Shown here one piece after another: positions 10,785-21,854 of a stretch of 64,000 nt of DNA (the first letter of the stretch is position 1; each line of letters opens with the position of its first letter). Under the pieces are notes generated by a model. That model did no database searches. It saw only the letters and a list, made by a program, of their open reading frames with translations, and was not told the origin of the DNA. Made by a program: the position numbers and the translations under genes. Source of the DNA: Pyrus communis (lineage: Eukaryota; Streptophyta; Magnoliopsida; Rosales; Rosaceae); assembly GCF_963583255.1 (NCBI RefSeq), contig NC_084813.1, forward strand, positions 17,427,799-17,491,798, in the 5' to 3' direction.

Positions 10785-11229
10785 ATGTGTTGTAGTGTGA
10801 GATGTGCGGCGGGCATCGTTGTATGGTTTTAAGGATGCTTGAAACATGGACAAGTAGATGTGACTCTATCTGGTTCTTTAGTACTTGGTCGGTTAAAGAT
10901 AGAGGGCACTAGTGAGGTAACCATGTGATAATAAATCATCTTGAAAGTAAAATCCATAATAAGCTTCAAGAAATAATTTATATAACACTGTGGCGTATAG
11001 TGCGGGGCTAAGTCATTATTTGTAACTGGGTATGGATTGTTTTTTCCCTAGTGACTTGGATATGATACCATTTTACTAAAGAGTAAAATGTTATCAGATT
11101 AAGTGGAATGGTGCGCACCAGGTAAAGAAGCCACATATCTGTTGTTTCATTCAATTTGTTTATGAGTAATACTCTTGAGAAACAAATCAAAATAGGAAAC
11201 CATTTATGTCATCATAATCAAATAGGAGA
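10785..11229 (+). other. 3' untranslated tail and polypurine tract of Copia-1
   Basis: About 445 bp of non-coding sequence after the RNase H stop. It ends in a purine-rich AAATAGGAGA tract at 11219-11229, immediately before the 3' LTR, the expected place for plus-strand priming. Confidence 0.75.
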
Positions 11230-11613
11230 TGCTGGAATATAATTATGATAACATGGTTTTCACAATATGTGTAATCATATGTGAAGGTACACCATAACAT
11301 TGGTGTACTAATATACATATGATTGTAGTGAAATAAATAAATTAATTAATAAAGAAAATAATATAATTATTTATTTAATTAATTAGTTAAAGGATATGAA
11401 CATTTGTATTTCAACCTGAGAAGTTATAACTTCTCCTAAAGAACACAACTCCTCCAGAAAGGTTACTTCAATCTCTATATATTTGTCAAATTCTTTTTTG
11501 TCAAATTCATTCAATTAAATTCCATATTCACTCTTTGTTCATATCCTTCACACCATATTGTGATCGATAGTCTAACGACATCCGTTTCGGATCGTGTACC
11601 CAATTTTCTAACA
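11230..11613 (+). repeat. 3' LTR of Copia-1
   Basis: 384 bp, TGCTGGAATATA...TTTTCTAACA. It matches 5047-5425 end to end with small differences (for example a GATT insertion near 11320), so the insertion is not brand new. It is followed by the TATTA duplication. Confidence 0.93.
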
Positions 11614-11746
11614 TATTATTCATCTAATGTTGAGGTGTGTGTGTGTGTATATATATATATAGGGTATACATACATAGAAACATAGTCTCACAATCACAAC
11701 TAGGACACCCAATATTACAGGTAATTACTCAAAAGTAAACAATTAG

Positions 11747-14441
11747 AGGGGACATAAATTTTAAATCTCTGAACCCTAAACAAAACCTAAACCCTTGAAG
11801 GGTTTGAACTTTCAAAGGAAGCACATTGTTTTGCTCGGGTCGATTTATTTTGGCATGACGAGAAGGAGAAGATCATTTTTTAGTGTACCTAAAATATAAG
11901 CCGGTACATTACATGTCACATTATTATCAGTGGAAGGATATTGAAAATAGATTTTCGCTCCAAATTCCATTTATATTATGTCATATAGGGTATCAAAATG
12001 TGTTTCAAAGTGTATGAAAAAAAATCTCTCTAGAATTTAAGGAAGTCACCAGGGATGCATGCATGCAACCTCTTCTTCCAGTTGATTATTAAGAGCCGGC
12101 TGCAATAATTCTATTGTATGGGTAAAGAACAATAAAATCAAGAAATAATATATTGGAGGATTTTACTTAAATAGTTATGCTGAATAATTTATAGAAGGGT
12201 AGTTGGGCACACATAGAGGACTCACCTAACAAAGCTGTTCTCTCCCTAAATTTCCTTTATTCCTTGCTACTAAATGTTAATCCTTTTTAACACCTCAGCA
12301 TTTAAATATTGTTGATTGCTTCAGTACATGCTTTGTGAACATGACTGCTAAAGATTCTAGCTAGAATTCTTGTTGAAAATTTTACTTGATGTCATCGTCT
12401 CAAAAGCCACTACTTGATTAATTAATCTTGGCTACAGATGATGCCGTAAGCTTTTTCATTACTTTCAACTTTTTTAGAACATTAAAAAAATAAGGGGATA
12501 CTGAACAGAGAATATACATGTAGTTGGTAAGTTTTAAGGAAGGGTTGTCTCCTAGATATGTTGGAGTTCCGTGTCTCTCTCTTTTTCTGATCAAGACCAT
12601 GCCAACAAAATCAATTATATTATTTGTGCATAGTTTTTCAAAGGGCGCCTACTTTGAAGAATTGTATTGCTAATTATTTGTGATTATTAGTGCTCCAAAG
12701 GTGGTCCATTGTTAGGCTTAAATTGATTATATTTGTTTGGCCAATGAGAGGATTTTTATTCCCTATTTAAATAGGATTAAAATTACACAAAATACTTACA
12801 AAAGCATAAAATAGTCATAGTATAAATCCTCATTCAAGATTGTTCTCCACAAAACTTGAATAAATAATTTCTACTTAAAATTAATCCTTAATTAACTATT
12901 TAAAAACCTATTTTAGAAAAAGATTTGAATTATGAATTAAACTAATGAATACAGAAAATAAAATAAAATAATTGAAATTGGTTTTGTAAATTAAATCGGC
13001 AGCAGGAAAGAAAACAATTTGAGAAAATTCGTTCTAAAATGCACTAAGGTTTAGCCATCATCGTTAACAATCCTATGTAATTTTACTATATATTTAAGAA
13101 TTACATATGCAACTTTGAAGGTTAAGTTTTCCTAATGCATATTGTGCTTGTGGCATTTATGTTAATACTTGTGGGCTCGCCCTAGTAAAAAGAATTAATT
13201 ACACACAATTATAATAAAAAAGAAAAATATTATTAAGAATAAAAGATAGAAAACACCCTCGAAACAAATCGTCAAAAGCGCTCTAAACCAAGGTCTAGAC
13301 CCCCAAAAACGTTATTGTCGTCAAAAAGCCCAATTAAGCTTGAAACATAACTCTGCCAGCTTTGTGAGCTGGGCTTTTATTTATTTGCCATACTTTAACG
13401 ACTTGGCACAAAAATCTGAAGCTTTGACACTAACAAGTTGAAAAACTTGTAAACGCCCTCCTATTTAAATCATTCCAAAATTCATGATCATTTTTTGCTC
13501 AAGGGGAAGTTGCATGTCCTACATAGTTGTGCTAATTAATTTGTAGAAGGACAGTTGGGCACACAGAGAGGACTAACCTTAAAAAGTTGTTCCCTCCCTA
13601 AATTTCCTTTTTTGCTACTAAATATTTAATCCTTTTTAACACTTTAGCATTTAATATTATTAATTGCTTCGGTATATGCTTTGTGCAAATGACTGCTAAG
13701 GATTATTGTTAAAAAAGTTACTAGTGGGCAGTGTCTCATACGCCACTACTAGACTAAAAATATTGGATATACATCCCATGTCATAAGCTTCTTCATTACT
13801 TCCAACTTTCTTAGAACATTAAAAAAATAAGGGGTGAATGAAAAGAGATATATGCATGTAAATAATCTCTACATTATTTTCTATTAGTATGTTTTGAGGA
13901 ACGATTGTCTCCATGAAGGATACTATACATTGTAATCTTGAAACTCTCCTGGAAGGGTAAGTTAAAATCTATCATTCACATTTACGTAAAAAAAAGTTAA
14001 GATTTTATTATAAAATTAATTGGCGGTATGAGAACTAGCTTAACTACTTAGAACATATATAAAGTCATTTTTTTCTCTAATGTGATATTCATACCCTAAA
14101 TATAAGTACATTTTAGCAGTCCCCATACTCAACAAATATTAGGTGACTGTTATGTCTATTTTCGTCTTTATACAAAACTATACTACTCTTACATTAAAAA
14201 AGCATTTTTTTTTCCACTGATTTGTTACTCATAACACTTTTGAAAATAAAGTTTATCAAATCCTCGATTGTTTTATTTTACAAATGATTATTCTCAACGC
14301 ACAATAGAAGACTTTTTTTTTTTTTTTTTTTTTTTTAAATAGCACAACAATCCCTAAACTAGCCTTACATCTAATACATACATAATATTACAATGAAAAC
14401 AACATTTATTTTTCACTCTGTCCAGATAAACAAAACTGGAT
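11747..14441. other. Non-coding flank downstream of kinase A, with internal duplication
   Basis: I see no gene. The block 12185-12550 (ttgggcacacatagaggac, cctttttaacacc, aacattaaaaaaataagggg) is repeated in diverged form at 13535-13880, and both match units B and C. 12600-13140 matches 36850-37380, and 13165-13340 matches 37740-37920. A pure poly-T run lies at 14315-14337. All of it reads as duplicated intergenic sequence. Confidence 0.6.
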
Positions 14442-15947
14442 CTACATCAAATGGAGAAGAAATAATGTGCTAGGTTCATGTGTTGATGCCGAACCAACAT
14501 CCCAAACCTCGTGTACTCGAGTTTGGACATAATCAACGTCAAAAATTTTGTTGGACATCGAATCTTTCACTGACAATTGAATTCCCTGCAGCTCCACTTC
14601 TATTTCTTTCATAGTAGGACGCTTTTTTCCATTCAAATTCAAGCAACGTCTTGCAAGATTAGCAACTACCATAATCTCTTCCTTCCTAGCATCTTTCAAA
14701 ACTCGGGCATCAAGAATATCGAACAAACGATTCTCGTCCATGGAAAGAAGAAAATAATGTGATAGGCTCATGGGTTCTTGTGACTTTGTCTTAAAAATTG
14801 GTTATTTTCCCTGTCAATAGCTCAACAAGGACCACTCCATAGCTATAAACGTCACTCTTGTCCGTAAATTGGCTAGCCTGAAAGTACTCCAGGTCCAAAT
14901 AACCGAATGTTCCATTTACCTGTGTCATGGTAAGGTGTGTTTTGTCAATGGCGACAGATCTTGATGTCCCAAAGTCTGACACTTTGGCTCTGTGTTTATC
15001 ATCCAACAATATGTTCGAAGACTTGATGTCTCGGTGGTAAATAGGACAGGAACTGCGAGTGTAAGTATGATAGTGCTCCTGCAACTTCGGTTGCAACTCG
15101 TAACCACATTTCCCATGCAAGAGGAAACTCCTCATTCGGGTGCTGAATATAATAAGAGTGTTCCATTGTGTATAAACTCGTAAACCAAAAGGGGTACTTC
15201 AGTCTCCAAACGGTAACCCAGTAATTTAACCACATTCCTGTGAATAACTTGTGACAGAATACAATCTCATTGATGAATTGTCTCACTTCGTCTCCACTAA
15301 CTACACTTTTTCGACTTATTTACAGCAATAGTTCTCCCATTTGCTGACACTTCTTTGTATACGGTACCTTGGCCTCCCTGACCAAGAATTCTCTCTACGC
15401 TGAAATGGTCCCAGGCGTTTTCTTGCTCCTCTTTACTGAACAATTTATTTTTATCAACGTTAGCTTCAGCGGAAGATAATTGCTGCCCCAACAAGAAACT
15501 GCCAATTCGTTTAGAAAACTTCTGCTTGCGGTTGGTGCCTTTCCTTTTCATATTGACTTTGTGCGACCACCATGCTCCAATGTGTATTAACAGTAGGCCA
15601 ACAATGCAGCTGGTAACTGAATAGCTCAATTGGAAGAAAAAAAATCAATTGGTCAGATATTATTGTTCCTTCTTATATCTAATCTAAGTAATGCAGGGAT
15701 GGTTTGAAACAAAAAAGTTTTGTAATGGAGGAGCAACACTAGAAATGCTAATACCAGCTGCCATAATCAAAGGTTATCTTTTTCTTTTTTTTTTTATTTT
15801 TTTTTTATGGGATTTGAAGAGAGCAATGTGACGGCCACATTAACCCGTGATGGTCGTGCAGGTGAAGGGCATTCAAACGACACAATCGTATATTGTCACA
15901 GATATTGCCGAAACCGCATCTATTTGGATCTTTGCATTCATCAATAT
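14442..15947 (-). pseudogene. WAK-like receptor kinase relic (unit A)
   Basis: Minus-strand relic of the WAK-like gene kept intact in unit C. From 15947 down: an EGF-like exon (DIDECKDPNRCGFGNICDN, about 15890-15947) that runs out of frame after a lesion; a transmembrane stretch (SVTSCIVGLLLIHIGAWW, about 15570-15625); the glycine loop LGQGGQGTVYK; then frameshifts near 15290 and 15130. The catalytic part [24 protein letters not shown] and [10 protein letters not shown] follows (14840-15050), where the other copies have LDPEYF. A further frame change lies near 14780, and the C-terminal tail reaches 14442. The extracellular first exon is absent. At least three frame breaks make it a pseudogene. 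Confidence 0.9.
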
Positions 15948-15949
15948 CT

Positions 15950-16715
15950 GCATTTCAATGACAGAGGAACATAAAAATCGATTGTCACTAAACTTTTTTT
16001 GGCATGATGTGGAATTTAGGTTGACAATGATCATTTTGGGGCTAGTGTCTACAAATTGATTCACGATAATTAGGCGGTTAAATCAAGCATTCGATATCTA
16101 TACCTGGGGTCTGCAGGAAAATTAGTCAATATTTCATCCAATCTCATTTTGTTGTGAACTAACGTCAATATTCGAAGAAGGACTACCTAGAATATTCGAA
16201 GGATGACTACTCTGAATATTTGAAGGAGGATTTAAGCATTGTTTCTTATAGTATCGTTTCATTAAATAATTGTATAATGAGAAGAAAAAGTCTTAGACTC
16301 TTAATCCTAGAGTAGAGTATACTATATGACTAATAACTAATTAAACCAACAATTTAATTAATCAATACCAATGATCATATAAGTTATCCAATAAACAAAA
16401 ATTCAATTAATCAATAACACTAACCGTATAAATTATTCAATAATCAAGAACTCAGTTCATCAATAATCAACAATTCTATTCATCAATTCATATCAATAAA
16501 GTTATGTTTTTTTCATTAAAATTTAAGTTCTTTTATTCTTTTTATTAAAATTTAAGAGATTTTTATTAAAATTTAAGTCTTTTCATTAAATAAAGTTATA
16601 GCATGATTTTTTGTTAAAATAAATTTAGCCCAAACACTTTTCATGAAAGTTTCCTTAAGAGAATTAATTGTCTTTTAAAAATCATGGATCAAAAACCTTA
16701 AAAAGCAGGTAAGAC
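15950..16715. other. AT-rich intergenic, no gene seen
   Basis: Similarity to unit C stops at about 15970, where the intron before the EGF exon should continue. 16300-16640 is simple AT-rich sequence with repeated ATCAATAA and TTAAAATTTAAG words. Nothing coding was recognised. The last eight bases, GGTAAGAC (16708-16715), are the left target-site duplication of the hAT-like element. Confidence 0.5.
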
Positions 16716-17469
16716 TAGGGGTGAGCAAACGGGTCCATGACACGTGGGTAGGGGCGGGTTCAAAATTTCAAAACACAAAACAGGGCGAGGCGGGTATACA
16801 AAATTAGCGGGTTGAGGCGGATCTTAAAATGAATTTTTTTTCCTTATCCTAGTCTTCTCGATCTCTCTTCCCGACTCCTCTCATTTCACTCAGACCTCTC
16901 TCTTCCTAACTCGCTCCCACCGTCCCAGCTCCGTATGCCGCCACCATAATCATCAGACCTCGATCTCTCCTCTTGATTCTCTCATGTATTCCTCGCTCCG
17001 TTCGCTGCCATCATCATCAAGCCTCGATTTCTCTTCCTAACTCACTCTTTGGAAACTAGTCTCTCCCTTTCTTTGACAAACTCAAAGGGACGAACGATGA
17101 AGTCGAATAACTCGAAACGACAAATTAGTCATCTTCTTCGTCTGACTCAGACACATATTTGCAGCGTACGACTCTGCTCATAGTCCTTTTCAGTTTTAAG
17201 GTATTATGTTTTAGGGATTTAGGATTGAAAATTAAATTAAGGTTTTCTAGATTTAGGGATTTTGTTGGGTTCTTGAACCTTGACCTCTGTTGTGTTCCAA
17301 TTTCAAATCTTTTATTGAATTGAGTTTGAATCGACTAAGTTTGAAACTTCTGTTGAATTAAATTGAATTTGAATCGATTGTGTGTGAGTGTGTGAGTGTG
17401 TGTGTGTGTGTGTGTGTGAATAACTATAAGAATTGATGTACTGAATATATAATATACACACATTAGTAC

Positions 17470-17790
17470 AAAAAAGAGTTTACGCAACGTAGGTAATGTC
17501 GTAGCGCAAAGTTAAAAAATGTTGCTTGAAAATTAGCCCAACGACAACTTTGTCACGTGCAAACTGTTGTGCAAAGGTCGTGAAAACAAGGTTTGCGCGA
17601 CAAAGAAGTAACCCGCGTCGTGCCAAGAACTTTTGCGCGATGACAGTACTTGTGTCACGCAAAAAGTCTTTGAACGACGACAATACCTACGTCGTGCAAA
17701 AGCTCTTTGCGCGACGACAGTATTTGCGTCACGCAAAAGGTTTTTACGCGATGCAAGTTACTTCTTCGTCGCGCAAACCTTTTTTTTTTT
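17470..17790. repeat. CACTA left subterminal repeats
   Basis: Repeated words on both strands: TTTGCGCGACGACAGTA, CGTCACGCAAAA, TACGTCGTGCAAAAG and TTCGTCGCGCAAACC, spaced about 25-40 bp. Such alternating direct and inverted copies are typical binding sites for CACTA-encoded proteins. Several short frames read across them, but they are repeat artefacts. Confidence 0.65.
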
Positions 17791-17986
17791 TGCTTTTTCT
17801 TTTTTTGACAAAATATTTTTTATTTAATTTTTTTTTATTTATAAATATTGTAATTAAATTATAAATAATAATTAATAAACCAAGAAAACGTATTTAATTA
17901 TAACATATATGAAAATGTTTATACAAGCTATCCGGACATAAAAGAAAAAACTACAACAAGTAATCGTCTAGGTTGGATGCATCAGG

Positions 17987-18217
17987 CTACTGGGTATCGG
18001 CTGGACAAAGTGGCTGGGAGGTCGAAGGTGGAGTAAGAACAAGTGCTGGCATCGGGATTTGAAGGCTAGACATATGTAAGGCCCGTAAGATCATACTCAT
18101 CTTCTCGTCCTGGGCCGATAAATGGGCTGCAATCTGGGCTTCCCGGGCTTTCCAGGCTGTTTCTTCGGTTGCAATCTTATCTTTTAGGGTTTCCACTTCC
18201 TCCGTTAGGGCGATGAC
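17987..18217 (-). pseudogene. Last exon of a plant En/Spm TNPA-like transposase
   Basis: A minus-strand frame opens after a possible acceptor (ATAG/GTC at 18217). It reads VIALTEEVETLKDKIA, then EETAWKAREAQIAAHLSAQDE, then a short helical part and a Pro/Ser-rich end (PPSTSQPLCPADTQ) with a stop at 17987. A Glu/Lys-rich coiled coil near the C-terminus is what plant transposase Ptta/En/Spm proteins show. The rest of the protein is not found upstream, so it is a remnant. The assignment rests on pattern and on the adjacent CACTA-like end. Confidence 0.5.
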
Positions 18218-18985
18218 CTATCCTTATATACATCCACATATGTATACTAAGAAATACGAATATATACTAGCTATTATGCATAAAGCATTTGACGGTGATT
18301 AGTACTTGATGAATCGAACCAAAGGCAATATACAATTTGAGTCTACCAAAGCCAATGGGATTATCATAGACTCCAATGAGTTGCCAATGGGATTATCATA
18401 ATCAGATACCCTTAAAATCTATAGTCAGTCCTTTCTAAATGAGCTGTCATGTGATAAAACGTAAGAAATTAACCATTTCTCACTTAGACTCCAAACAGTT
18501 ACAGAGAAAATATAGGAAACAAAGGCAATATATAGATTATTAACAATGAGTAATTCTGTCACAATGAGAACATTTGTAATAAACAAATGCAAAGGCATGT
18601 TAAAAAATACGGTAAGGATGACAATCATGAAATAACAAAAGTCTTTCCTCTCATTGAAAGTAGCTTTTAAAATAATCATTTGAGAAGAAATAACACATTA
18701 ATTTCAAAATTGGAAATTAATGGAGTTTAACAAAAATGAAACATTTCCAAATGAAATAAGGGAACACATTTCAAAAGAAGAAACAAAAAAACAAAAAAAA
18801 ACAAAAAAAAAAAGAACAAAAGAGAACTAAGCACATGAATCAAATTTTCAACCTTTATAAGTGATATCTTCCCAACGGCGGTTGAGCTCATAATGCCAAC
18901 CCTCCTGCTAGAAAATCTGCAAGTTCTCCACACATTTAGGAAAGAAGACGGCGTCGAGGGTCATATCAACGAGATTATAAAAATC

Positions 18986-19007
18986 CTGATCATTCAAAAA
19001 CAACAAT
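18986..19007. other. Intron piece and target-site duplication of Cassandra
   Basis: A short stretch of PreP intron. It ends in ACAAT (19003-19007), which is repeated at 21491-21495 on the far side of the Cassandra element. Confidence 0.75.
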
Positions 19008-19095
19008 TGTAACATCCCACATCGACCAATGGAGAGGAGGTGATGTGCCTTATATGTACATGCCCACCTCCATATAGCACAAGGCCTTTTGGGAG

Positions 19096-19200
19096 CTCAT
19101 TGGCTTCGGATTCCATCGAAACTTCAAAGTTAAGCGAGATCGCACGAGAGCAATCCTAGGATGGGTGACCCACTGGGAAGTTCTCGTTTGAGTTCCCAGA
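19096..19200 (+). other. 5S rRNA-like block in Cassandra LTR1
   Basis: The stretch from about GGGAGCTCATTGGCTTCGG to GAGTTCCC follows the 5S rRNA pattern. AAGTTAAGCGAGATCG stands where the 5S A box lies, and CTAGGATGGGTGACCC (19155-19170) is an intact C box followed by ACTGGGAAGTTCTCG. A second copy is at about 21280-21390 in LTR2, with CTAGGATGGATGACCC. It is a transposon promoter feature, not a ribosomal gene. Confidence 0.88.
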
Positions 19201-19436
19201 AACAAAACCGTGAGGGCGTGGTCGGTGTCCAAAACGGACAATATCGTGCTACAGCGGAGTCGAGCCTGAGATGTGATGGAGCCCGGGTCGGGATGTGACA
19301 ACTTTTGATGGTATCAGAGCCACTCTGCCATTTGGTGCGCGTGTGCCAATGAGGACGTCGGGCCCCTAAGGGGCGTGGATTGTAACATCTCACATCGACC
19401 AACGGAGAGGGGGTGATGTGTCTTATATGTACATGC

Positions 19437-21246
19437 TGAAGGAAAATTTGTTAAAAACAAGTTCATTTGAGCAACATCAACAACATGCAATTAACAATTA
19501 AAAGGCGGAATCATGTTTATATGCACTCAAAAACAAAACTTAACCCATGAACTTCAAAGCCTAGTAGATAGGTGAACCAAGACTCAACTCAAAACAAAGT
19601 GAGTTGAGAAATCAATACCTTTGTAGATTCCTCTTTGCATAAGCAAAGGCTAATCACCCAAAGAGAGGGCCTTCATTCCTTGCATCTTAGATCCATGGAT
19701 TTGGATGGATGAAAAGGTTTCTCCAAGTTCCCAAAATTGAGAACCTCTAAGTCTCCACACCAAGGTAAGATTGGAGAAGAAATGAGTGACCTTGAGGAAG
19801 TAAGATTGCTAGATGTTTTCCTCAAGAGTGGCCGGCCATTTTAGAGAGAAAGGAGAGTTTGTTTTCATCTTTACTCCTTAGAAAAACCCTAAGGATGAAA
19901 TGGCTATAAAGATGTCTTTATACCACCTCACAATGGAGTGGCAAACTTGCAATTAAGCCAAGTTCACTACCCTCCTCTAAATGGCCGAATTTAAGGGGAT
20001 TTATTGGGCTATTTGGGCCTTTGTGAATCATTATTCATTAAGTTGTCATACAACTTAAGTCAATGGACTTGACGTTCGAAGCCCATTGGGCCTTAAGGTC
20101 CAAAACTATCCCGAGGTCTTTTAACGAACTTATTCGTTTGATTAATAATCATATTAATTAATCCTTGCCATAAATAATTAAACCATTTAATTATTCTTAC
20201 TCATCTCCGTTGAATCTTCAATCTCTACCTTACACGGTGTACGATCCATTAGGTTCCTTTTAGCGAGGTAGTGGGCGATTCAAACTCTTTCAAATCGATT
20301 GTGAATTGAAACTTACTTTCAATTCTCCCGTTAGTGATAATACACTTTTAGGGCTTCCACAAACCATGGTTGACGCCTAGCAGTATGTCATGGTTACCCA
20401 AGCTAATCAGAAGAGGTGGAGAACCTATTCAGTTTTAGGATTACAAATGCAATACGGTCTTTCTCTAATACAATACTCTTGACCACATTGTTTGGTTTGA
20501 TAGTTTATTCATGTCTACTATCCAATGTGAGTCGTGTGCTTATATGATTACCTTGAATGTGACTTGGAACGCATTCCAACATCTCATTCATACTCTGGCC
20601 AGAGATTCTAAATCATATCATAGAGTATTCTCCCTCAAACAGTTTGAAGGTTAGAGATCCCTTGTTGCGCATTCACTTGCCTCCATGGCTAAGTGGCTTA
20701 ACCCCGACGATGCCGTGGACACCCTCCTGATGGAGTGACTTTGACATAATCAAAGATTAAGGACCTAACCACAAGACAACTGTGATGCCTCAGGTCAAAG
20801 GACTACTTTGCATTATCCCAACCATGAGTTCTCATGTGACATGAATATGAGAACTCTTCGTTGATCGTGTTCAGTGAACTCATTCTCTATTGAGCACCTA
20901 CGTACTTGTCTTGATGTCACACACACCAATGACTCGAGACTAGTCACTCTCCCTGAGAGAAGACATAGCACGTACTGATCTTAACGGACTGTCAATGCCC
21001 AATTGAAAATCCTATGATCAGGAACGTTTAGGATGTGTCAACGAAAGAATGGTCTCATGAATCTAACTTCTTTAGATCGCATTCTTCCAATCACATATTC
21101 CTTGGACTTATCGTTTAAGCATATAACATTTATATGAGACGGCTCAAACAATAATCTTTGCCCTTAATATTAAACTAGATTAGTTTAACATGTGAAATGT
21201 CCATAAAGTATCATCATATGATTGGTTTTAGGGCACATTTCCAACA
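19437..21246 (-). mobile_element. Solo LTR (Copia-type) inside Cassandra LTR2
   Basis: 1810 bp bounded by TGAAGGAAAATTTG and GGGCACATTTCCAACA, that is TG...CA ends. Perfect CATGC duplications lie at 19432-19436 and 21247-21251. In minus orientation it starts TGTTGGAAATGTGCCC, a start I associate with large plant Copia LTRs. No pol sequence is present, so it is a solo LTR left by recombination, or possibly a small non-autonomous element. Confidence 0.8.
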
Positions 21247-21495
21247 CATGCCCACCTCCATATAACACAAGACCTTTTGGGAGCTCACTGCTTCGGGTTC
21301 TGTAGGAACTCTGAAGTTAAGCGAGAATGGGCCAAAGCATTCCTAGGATGGATGACCCACTGGGAAGTTCTGCTCGTGTGATTTCCCAGAAACAAAACCA
21401 TGAAGGCATGGTCAGGGCTCAAAGTGGACAATATCGTGCTATGGCAGAGTCGAGCCCCGGATGTCGTGGAGCCTGGGTCGGGATGTGACAACAAT

Positions 21496-21807
21496 CCTTG
21501 GTGTTAGAATACAGATTACAGAGTAGATACATGTATTTTCATTTATACATTCTCAACCCATGATTTACCTTTGTGTTTGGGGACATGACTGGGTAGCTAC
21601 CTATAAGAATATTTGAAATGGTCTACCCCAGCTCCCAGGCTCCCTTTCAACAACTCATCAAATGGCTTTTTCAAGGGGTACTTTCTCGACCCACACCTCA
21701 CAGCATTTTGCAGAATGTATGAGATTCCAGTGGAATCCTTCTTGCATCAATAAATAATTAAAGCTAAAAAATGAGGCTCTGATCCGAAAAATAAATGAAA
21801 ACAAAAA

Positions 21808-21854
<47 letters not shown>

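Larger units (their letters stand above)
5047..11613 (+). mobile_element. Complete Copia LTR retrotransposon (Copia-1)
   Basis: A full-length Ty1/Copia element of 6.57 kb. The 5-bp target-site duplication TATTA lies at 5042-5046 and 11614-11618. LTRs start TG and end ACA. A primer site complementary to initiator-Met tRNA follows the 5' LTR and a purine tract precedes the 3' LTR. The order gag, zinc knuckle, protease, integrase, RT, RNase H matches Copia. It has point stops and frameshifts, and one segment (8979-9416) is reversed, so it is not autonomous. It inserted into the 5' LTR of Copia-0. Confidence 0.93.
920..11741 (-). mobile_element. Degenerate Copia retrotransposon (Copia-0), host of nested elements
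   Basis: An old Ty1/Copia element on the minus strand. Target-site duplications ATTAG lie at 915-919 and 11742-11746. The undisturbed version of the insertion site is visible in units B and C (near 35680 and 45645). The 3' LTR (minus sense) is 920-1091. The other LTR is split by Copia-1 into about 5008-5046 and 11614-11741. A polypurine tract sits at about 1092-1105, and a degenerate tRNA-iMet primer site at about 4992-5007. Pol remains only as RNase H/RT relics at 1100-2097; the rest of the body is replaced by a satellite array and a DNA element. Its insertion explains why unit A is so much longer than B and C. Confidence 0.75.
700..15950. repeat. Segmental duplication unit A (with large insertions)
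   Basis: The stretch 700-914 plus 11747-15950 reads collinearly with 35380-39980 (unit B) and 45320-48400 (unit C). Shared landmarks are the block around gttagttagaaggtccgaag (near 775, 35540, 45500), the block around cctaaacaaaacctaaac (11785, 35725, 45690), the ttgggcacacagag block (12205, 13555, 36450, 46075) and the kinase exon. Unit A differs by the Copia insertion at 920-11741. It ends just after the EGF-like exon of its kinase, so the first kinase exon is missing. I found no MATE relic beside it. Confidence 0.75.
19008..21490 (+). mobile_element. Cassandra-type TRIM retrotransposon with 5S-like LTRs
   Basis: LTR1 is 19008-19300 (TGTAACATCCCAC...GGATGTGACA). The internal part is only 19301-19380, with the primer site TGGTATCAGAGCC at 19309-19321 and a purine tract (AAGGGGCGTGGA) before LTR2. 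LTR2 is 19381-19436 joined to 21247-21490. Target-site duplications ACAAT flank it. The LTRs contain a 5S rRNA-like block, the defining feature of Cassandra. LTR2 is split by a 1.8-kb solo LTR. There is no coding sequence, as in all TRIMs. Confidence 0.92.

Noticed and set aside
19096..19200. 5S rRNA gene
   Set aside because: It lies inside a TRIM LTR with TSDs and diverges from 5S outside the promoter boxes; it is Cassandra.
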